NCBI GenBank assembly: GCA_013397455.1
Contig: VYZB01000119.1
Coordinates: 120,821-184,820, forward strand
Reading direction: 5' to 3'
Length of the DNA: 64,000 nucleotides
From: Crotophaga sulcirostris
Taxonomy: Eukaryota; Chordata; Aves; Cuculiformes; Crotophagidae
Shown: one piece after another, positions 57,741-64,000 of the stretch
Layout: each line of letters opens with the position of its first letter
How positions within the stretch are numbered: position 1 is the first letter of the stretch
Translations under genes and position numbers: made by a program
The notes under the pieces: model-generated
What the model saw: only the letters and a program-made list of their open reading frames with translations
The model's database searches: none
What the model was told of the DNA's origin: nothing

Positions 57741-60700
57741 CCCCACTCTCCCGGGGGAGATGCTCCGAGTTAAAGGCAGGCGGGAGCATTTTGATTAAGT
57801 TCCCCGCCAGCACCTAAAAAAGCAGCGATCCAGTTCTGGCACTGCCCATTTTCAGTTCTCTCTCCCTGCCATATGTTTAGAAGTGGGGAGGGAGCAATTT
57901 GGGAAAGATGCTCTCAGCTGAAGGGAGGAGGTGGGCTGAGGGAGCGAGATACAAGGAAATTCCATGTTAGGAAAGCATTAGCAAGGGGTGACTTCTAATG
58001 TTTTCCTGCCACTGACGTTGACAGTGACACACATGTGTGGGTTGAAATTGGAACGTCACTGAGTTTTTAAACTCAACCAGGAAATAGTCTGTTGCTCAGG
58101 GATAAAAAACAAATAGTATATATTTTAAAGCAGGTAACGTGCAGTTAACAGCTCCTCTAGAGCGAGGGAAAAGCTGTTTAACGTTTAGAATTGAGCAGCT
58201 CAAATTTAATTTAGCTTTTTATTTTTAGAGGTTTTTTTTAACTTGAGGGTTTTCATCTCTATTTTTGATCCTTTTAAATAATACTTCAGAATCAGCAGAG
58301 CAAATATTGACAGGCCTTCACTTTTAGTCCCTTGTAACTAAGTAGTTGAAACCTGCAAAGTCTTGGATTTTTTTAAAGCTAAGGTAGTTGTTAGAGGGTT
58401 TGGGGCGCATTAGTAGTTACAGGAGGCAGTTATATTTTTTAAAATTCTTTTCTGTGGCTTCCTGTTACACAGGTAGAAGTGTTTTATAAACACGGTATGT
58501 TTTGTTTTGTTTTGTTACTGACCTCGTTACAAATGTTACAATGTGGTAGCATTGAGAGATTTAAAATGGATTAGGGAGCTATTGTGCTAGGTGCTTTCTG
58601 AACATACAGGAAGATTTACTTGTGAGAGTTCATGATCCAAGGTGTCAGCCTGACATTCTTGCCCTAACTTAAATAGTCACTAACCTGCCTAGACTCAGCT
58701 GTAGGACAAAGGAACGACCTAGGAACTGGCTTCATGAGAGAGACAAAAGTTAGGAAGCCAGGAGGTAACACAAGGGCAAGGATAACAGTAAGTAAAATCT
58801 CAGAGTCGTCCTGTAGGTTAAGTACAGTGCAACTCACTGGTTCCCAGCCATTTAATCAATAAATGTTCTATGTTCCTTGCTACTGTGATGAAAGTCTCCT
58901 TAAAATAACTTTTATGAGTATGCAGCCATGGGAAAGTGAAGTAAATCTTGCAGAAGCTGCGACAAATGGATTTATCCAAACTGAGGGATGGAGTAGTAGA
59001 AGGTTGTCTGAGTTCCTTAAGAAGGGAAAAAGGAAGGATCCCCAGGTTTTAATTGTTCCCTCATGCTGGCTGTTTCCGAGTGTCAGCAGTTTTCAACATT
59101 TAGGCGAAGGTGCTATAAGTTACAATTCATTAGTAATTGGTATGGTCCCCAAATAAAGATAGCTAAATCTGTTTAAATGATGCTGGCTTCTCTCCAAGGA
59201 GCCTTCTTTATGCATGACACATTAGCCACTCACTTTTTTAAGGAACAATTAATATTGTAGGCTGCTATTTTTTCCTGTATGGGAAGAGCTGTAGTGTAAC
59301 TCATTATGAAGGCTTTCTACCTGACGTTCCAGTTTGACTTGCTATGTCAAAAATAAAATTAAAAAAAAGTATTTTGAACTGAAGGAAGCAGAAGACACAC
59401 CAAAGCTTTGTGTTGAACTGTTTTATATCAATATTGATTTTTTTTAAGGGGGTTTGTGTTATAAAGAGGGAGCTTTTATCCCCCTGAGCTCTTTGGCAAT
59501 TATCTTCCTGCCATAAATGTTGATACGCACATAATGGATGTAACTAAAAAATCTCCTTATCCCAGCAGAAAAGGCTGACTGTTTGTTGGAGCAGAGAGAA
59601 TGCTGAGAGTGTGAATAGACAAACCCATATGTCGCTGGTGAGAGAGATAAATGATGGACGAAGAGGAGCTGGTTACTATGGATCAGCACAATAAACCAAT
59701 TCCCATCATACACCTCTCTTAATAATATACCAGTTTCAATGCCATTGACGGGTAACCTAGGTAGCAGCAGTCAACTGTAAGTTTTTCAACTGTTCTTTTA
59801 TACATCACAAAGAACAGTTGGGACTGTTCGAATTTTTTCAGATGTTGTGTGCTAAAATTATGCAGAACTTCCTTCCTTGCCAGTAATTTTGAAGAGGAAC
59901 TTTAGAGCATTGCTGTAAAATGCCAAATGTGTATGACACCTTTGTGTACTCATAGTAAGTTTTGGTTTGTGCACCCATACAAGGAGTGCACTAGAAAAGG
60001 CAATTGCTTAGCAAATCTGAGAAAAAAATGTTTAGGCATTTAGTAATAGCCCCGTTAGTGCTGTTTCAGGTTGGACTGGATATTGGAAGATATTGGAGTA
60101 TTGTTTTAAGTGAAAATAGCAAGAGAACAACGCTGTTTATTTAAAAAAACAAAGCAGCCCTGCAGAACAGGCAGTGATCAATAACACAGTTTTAACTTTC
60201 TGCAACTCATTTTAGGGCTGCCAGCAACACAAGGGAAACTTTGCAAAACAATCTGTGCTTGCTTTGCTACTGGTAGCGCTTTGCACAGAAAATTGAAGTC
60301 TTTGTCAGTTAAAGGTTTCACTTTATGTCCTCGTTTTCTGGTAGGTATTTTTCATTGCCGTTGCGATGGACTGGCCTTTTAGCGCTGTTCATAATGAAAG
60401 TGTATCTGGGGGTGACAGTGTAAGCAGGGCTCATGGTTCTTGGGATATGACTCCATCATTTTCAAAGTCACCAGTTGCGCTACCGGAGAGTGGTGCAGTC
60501 AGGGAAGGATAACTAGCAAATGCAAATGAGCTATGAAGAGTCTTTATTCCTCTTGGGAAGCCTCCTCATTGATAACGATTTGCGTTTTTTAAATGGTAGA
60601 AAATGTAAGTCGTTACTTTCCTTCAAGACGAAAATAGTTATTTTGTGCAGCATATATTTGCAAACTTGCAGTAGCTCTTTTTAGAACTGTTTACTTTGGT

Positions 60701-62339
60701 GTGCGTCTTGGATGAACGGAAAGGTGTTTGTTAGGCTGGGTGGTAGGAAAACACTCAAGTCTTTCCTCTCTCAGGGCCCACCCTAGCAGTCATTTTTCAT
60801 TTTATAGGAGATGAGACGCAGATTTTATCCTAGAATTAAGGGCTCAAGGATTGGGCCATTGAGTAGGAAAGTGGGATTGTTACGTGTCCCCCTCCCTGCT
60901 CACTCTCAGCTGTGGGAGGAAGTGAAATGGAAACAAAGTGGCGTGAAGAAAATTGTCTCCGCAGGCTGAATTTTAGCTTGCCCTTTGGTCCTGAGGAGGA
61001 AAAGTTGTGCCCAAAGGGTAGAGCAGGGGAAAGAGTTGTGGGTTTTGTTCCTGCTCTCCCTATCAGGCAGCTGGATTAGCTGGGGGACATAGGTTGTGCC
61101 CACGGAGCGAGTGGCCGGTGGCTGTTTCCATGGGGCCAGTGAAGTGCCAGTGGGGCCCAGGCATGGGAGATGCAGGATTTCGTGTGGCCCGTTCCTCCAA
61201 GCGCAGCCTCGTTGCTACAATGAGCCATTGATAAGCACTGACCTGATTAAAGGGCTGCTGCTGACGGGAGGCTGGGGTGCACCCTGGGCTTTGAGCAGGG
61301 GCTGCCGAGCTCACCAAAATTGCTCTTTGAGAACGGGTGGCCGTGCTGAGGAGGGGGAAAGCAGAATTCATTGTTGTACCCTGTCCAAAGGGAGGAGGCG
61401 TATTATGACTTGTTGAAATCCACTCTTGCTTTTCCCTGCAAGGGACTTGGCAGTTTTATTGATAAAGAAGTGTTACATAAGTACCCCATCAGGCATGTCC
61501 TAATTTGTTAATAATTGATGATCTGGGTAGTACAGAAATACCAGTGATGTTAGTGCACTCCTACACTGATCTGCAGTCTCTGCGAGCCCCCTTTTTTTGA
61601 TTTAATTGTAATACTGGCTTTTTCCTTTTTTTACTTTTTCTTTTGAATTTACCTGGTGATTCAACCGCCACTGCCTGTTGTGCTTTCCTGTTCAGGCAGG
61701 GACAGCTGGGGGCTCAGCCTGCTGCACAGTATAGATTACCTCTGCAGGGAAGGGTGTTAACTACATTATTGTTTCACCCCATGTCAGGCAATCTATTGAG
61801 TGGCATCAGTGTTAGCCCAGGGGGAAGCCAGTTTTTTGCACCTTCCACCTTTGGAGGCAAGGTGTAAGTCAAGTGGGACGGATGTGATGGTGTGTCCACA
61901 ATTCCTATCCCAGGATTTGTCAGTGTGGGGAAGCCAGGGCACCTTTTGCACAGCACAGAGCAGACACCCTTCAGTTTCTCTGATAACCGTCTGTGTTTGT
62001 GTGGATTTAAAAACAGGCAACTTTTGTTATGCCACCGCTAGAGAGATCGGAAAAAAACATTTACTTCTGTTGACACGCACAAAAGAGAAATACTAACTGG
62101 ATATCATCAACATGATCTGGCTGCCTCTTTTGTCTTGCATTGTTTTTCTTTTGCATTTCTGTGGAAGTTTCTTTTTCTCTAGAATTAAGTACCTCAGAAC
62201 TTTGAGCAGGTTTGGGAGTTACACCTACCCCAGACATACCTATTTATTGTTTTCAGCATAACACAGTGCATTTTCTCTGTTGTGGGCAGTGAAATCCATT
62301 ACCTGCATTCAAATCAGAAGCAGCAAGGTAACTTTCTAG
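57741..62339. other. Non-coding block downstream of the CpG island
   Basis: No coding exon is recognised. CpG density falls quickly after 57.65 kb. A TTTTG pentamer repeat lies at about 58499-58516 and a small hairpin at 59787-59820. The 60260-60620 segment is unique-looking with scattered CpG (GTAGCGCTTTGCACAG, TTGCCGTTGCGATGG, TTTTAGCGCTGTTC), which may indicate conserved regulatory DNA. This would suit a first intron or 5' flank, depending on gene direction. Confidence 0.5.
59787..59820. repeat. Perfect inverted repeat, 12-bp arms, 10-bp loop
   Basis: CAACTGTTCTTT (59787-59798) is the exact reverse complement of AAAGAACAGTTG (59809-59820). Each arm also contains an AACTGTT / AACAGTT Myb-type or CANNTG-like core. 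It may form a small hairpin or be a paired binding site. Confidence 0.85.
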
Positions 62340-62830
62340 TTATGTTGTGAAATATAATGCCATTGTTCGCTTTTATGAACGTCTCGAGGTTGATTATACA
62401 GTGGTTAGAAGCCTGTTCTGCTGTGCAAAAGGCTGTCTTTAATTTCAAGTGGTTGATCCTGATCAGGCAGTTTGAGCGGCTGCAGCAACAATTGCTTGGA
62501 GCTCTAAATCACATTTGTCACAAGATCTGCCTGGTAGTTTTGGCTGCTCGAAGACTTACTCCGACTTTTCAGCGTTACCCTTTGGTTGGATTGCAGTGGT
62601 GAGGCACTTGCCAATCTCGTCTGTTCTTTGTGCCTAATTCTGAAAGACTGGCAAGCTTTATGCTGTGTTTTCTGAAGAGGGCCCAGCTTTACTAAGCTGC
62701 CTGTCTGTCAGGGATTAATTTAACCTCTAATTACTACATTTTCTTCACAGTTTGCTGCACATGAGCATGTTATAACAAAAGCACAAAGAAGTATGTCATT
62801 TTATTTAGCCACTACTCTGAAATTAATTTA
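62340..62830. promoter_or_regulatory. Candidate conserved non-coding element
   Basis: Unique sequence of balanced composition carries several CpG retained outside an island (ACGTCTCGAGG near 62380, GAGCGGCTGCAGC near 62474, CTGCTCGAAGAC near 62544). They are followed by TAAT-rich parts (GGGATTAATTTAACC, CTAATTACTACA near 62713-62740). The 81-codon plus-strand frame at 62357-62602 has no recognisable motif. Retained CpG and mixed homeodomain/E-box content are typical of developmental enhancers, but conservation cannot be measured here. Confidence 0.3.
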
Positions 62831-64000
62831 GGGGGTATAGAGTCAGATCTGACACACTTGGTGTTAAAATAATTGTGCTGGCATTAGAATTAAAGTACAT
62901 AATCTTGTTGTTTCTAATGATACAACAGTACTAGTGTAAATAGTGTTGTTAAGTCGTTAGTCATAGCCAAAGTAATAGAAATGATATGTAGTTACAGAGA
63001 AACACTCAAATGAGCATGGCAGCAAAAGTTTCACCAAAATAACGCATGGTTTCCCCAAAATAATGCGTGTTTTCTGCTTCATTCCCATCCACCATTTAGG
63101 TTTAGGATAACGTGTCTAAGGGTAGTTTGTTATTTATTTTTAAAAAGATCTTCCAAATTGCAATAAACAAACATTTAAGATGGCTTGGGTTTCTTCCAGC
63201 CTGCATAATGATTTTTGAAATTTTTTAAATTTTTTTTTTTTTATACATGCGGCATCTTGGGAACAGTACAAAAGGCCAAATGTCCTCTTCTGCCTGCTCA
63301 CGCTGACAACAGTGGTCTGGCAGTTCACGTTGCATTGAGAGCAGCGTGTAGTCTTGAAGGAAGGGAGGGAATTACTTCTGAATGAAATATTATGAAATAT
63401 AGGATGGCTTTCTTCTTTTCCAGTTCTGTCTTCTGTAATATTTACAACAAAGGGGTTGGTTTTTTTTCCTTTGAATTGAGAAGGTACAGATTGGGAAATG
63501 CAACCAATGTCTCGTTTAGGTAAATGTACTCAAAAGAATTGTTGTTGTTACACAAGAAATTTCCAGTAGCTGTCTCCCCATTCCACCCTGTGTCCATCAC
63601 CTCTGAGTAGGCTTGTGGAAATGACTTTGAAAATGTAACTTCTTATATAGGGCTGGATCTGCAAAATCATTGGTTATGTACTGACAATTTATTTCTAGTA
63701 GAAACAGAAGATTGGTTGGATATTTTTCTGTCATACATGCAAGTTACAAAGCATGGGCCCAACTCAGTAATCCTCCTTCAGTAAAAACTGTAACTGCATT
63801 TGATGGGAAGCTTTCCCCAAAGATTCCCCAAGGTCAGATAGGACACAGTTACGGAGTCAAATCTTGTATCTCCTTTTTCAAAAGGAGAATTAATGTGGCA
63901 TCGTTATCCAGGCTTGTGACAACAGTGACACAGGATTGCCAAAAAGACTAATGGAAGGAGATGGATGATTGATTCTCTTTACAGTAGTAGATCAGGTTAT
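62831..64000. other. Non-coding block at the right end
   Basis: No gene recognised. A T-run of 13 or so lies at about 63229-63241, and two tandem-like phrases containing CCCCAAAATAATGCGTG/AAATAACGCATGG occur near 63037-63070. GGGCTGGATCTGC (about 63650) may be a loose end of a palindromic repeat. Confidence 0.5.

Noticed and set aside
61063..61416. Overlapping 100-codon frames on both strands
   Set aside because: GC-richer patch with no motif; frames on opposite strands mirror each other and neither resembles a known protein.
1..64000. Viral or endogenous retroviral genes, CRISPR arrays, operons
   Set aside because: No LTR pair, gag/pol/env motif, regularly spaced repeat array or bacterial-style gene packing was seen on either strand.

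Overview
The window looks like euchromatic, mostly non-coding DNA from a bird, or at least a sauropsid. The main evidence is CR1-family LINEs in several states of decay: a well-kept 3' end at about 3.88-4.41 kb, a 2.3 kb antisense copy at 36.7-39.06 kb, and fragments near 14.65 and 51.1-51.4 kb. There are also worn MIR-type tRNA-SINE relics and several decayed palindromic, MITE-like repeats of a type I recognise from reptile and bird non-coding DNA. Base composition is AT-rich and CpG-poor, apart from one CpG island. Nothing looks bacterial, viral or plasmid-like. The species cannot be named from this sequence.

Layout. From 1 to about 55.4 kb is a long gene-free stretch holding old repeats, microsatellites, small local duplications and AT-rich segments that could be conserved regulatory DNA. 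At about 55.7-57.65 kb lies a GC- and CpG-rich island, broken by a 978-base run of N (56188-57165) and flanked on both sides by GT-repeat arrays. This is the best candidate for a promoter and first exon. Part of it is missing from the assembly, so the gene could not be identified. A possible short 5' coding exon with a good splice donor lies at 55772-55825. From 57.75 to 64.0 kb the sequence returns to AT-rich DNA that reads like a first intron or an intergenic flank, with enhancer-like patches.

Coding content. I find no intact cellular protein-coding gene, rRNA, convincing tRNA or CRISPR array. Apart from ORFs that merely read through the N gap, the longest open frames are under 150 codons and most look like chance. 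The only recognisable protein remnants are CR1 reverse-transcriptase pieces.

The most unusual local structure is a 56-bp near-perfect palindrome (40086-40141) with no spacer. It lies just downstream of a palindromic repeat relic and could fold into a long hairpin. I did not find a clear undescribed multi-gene system here.
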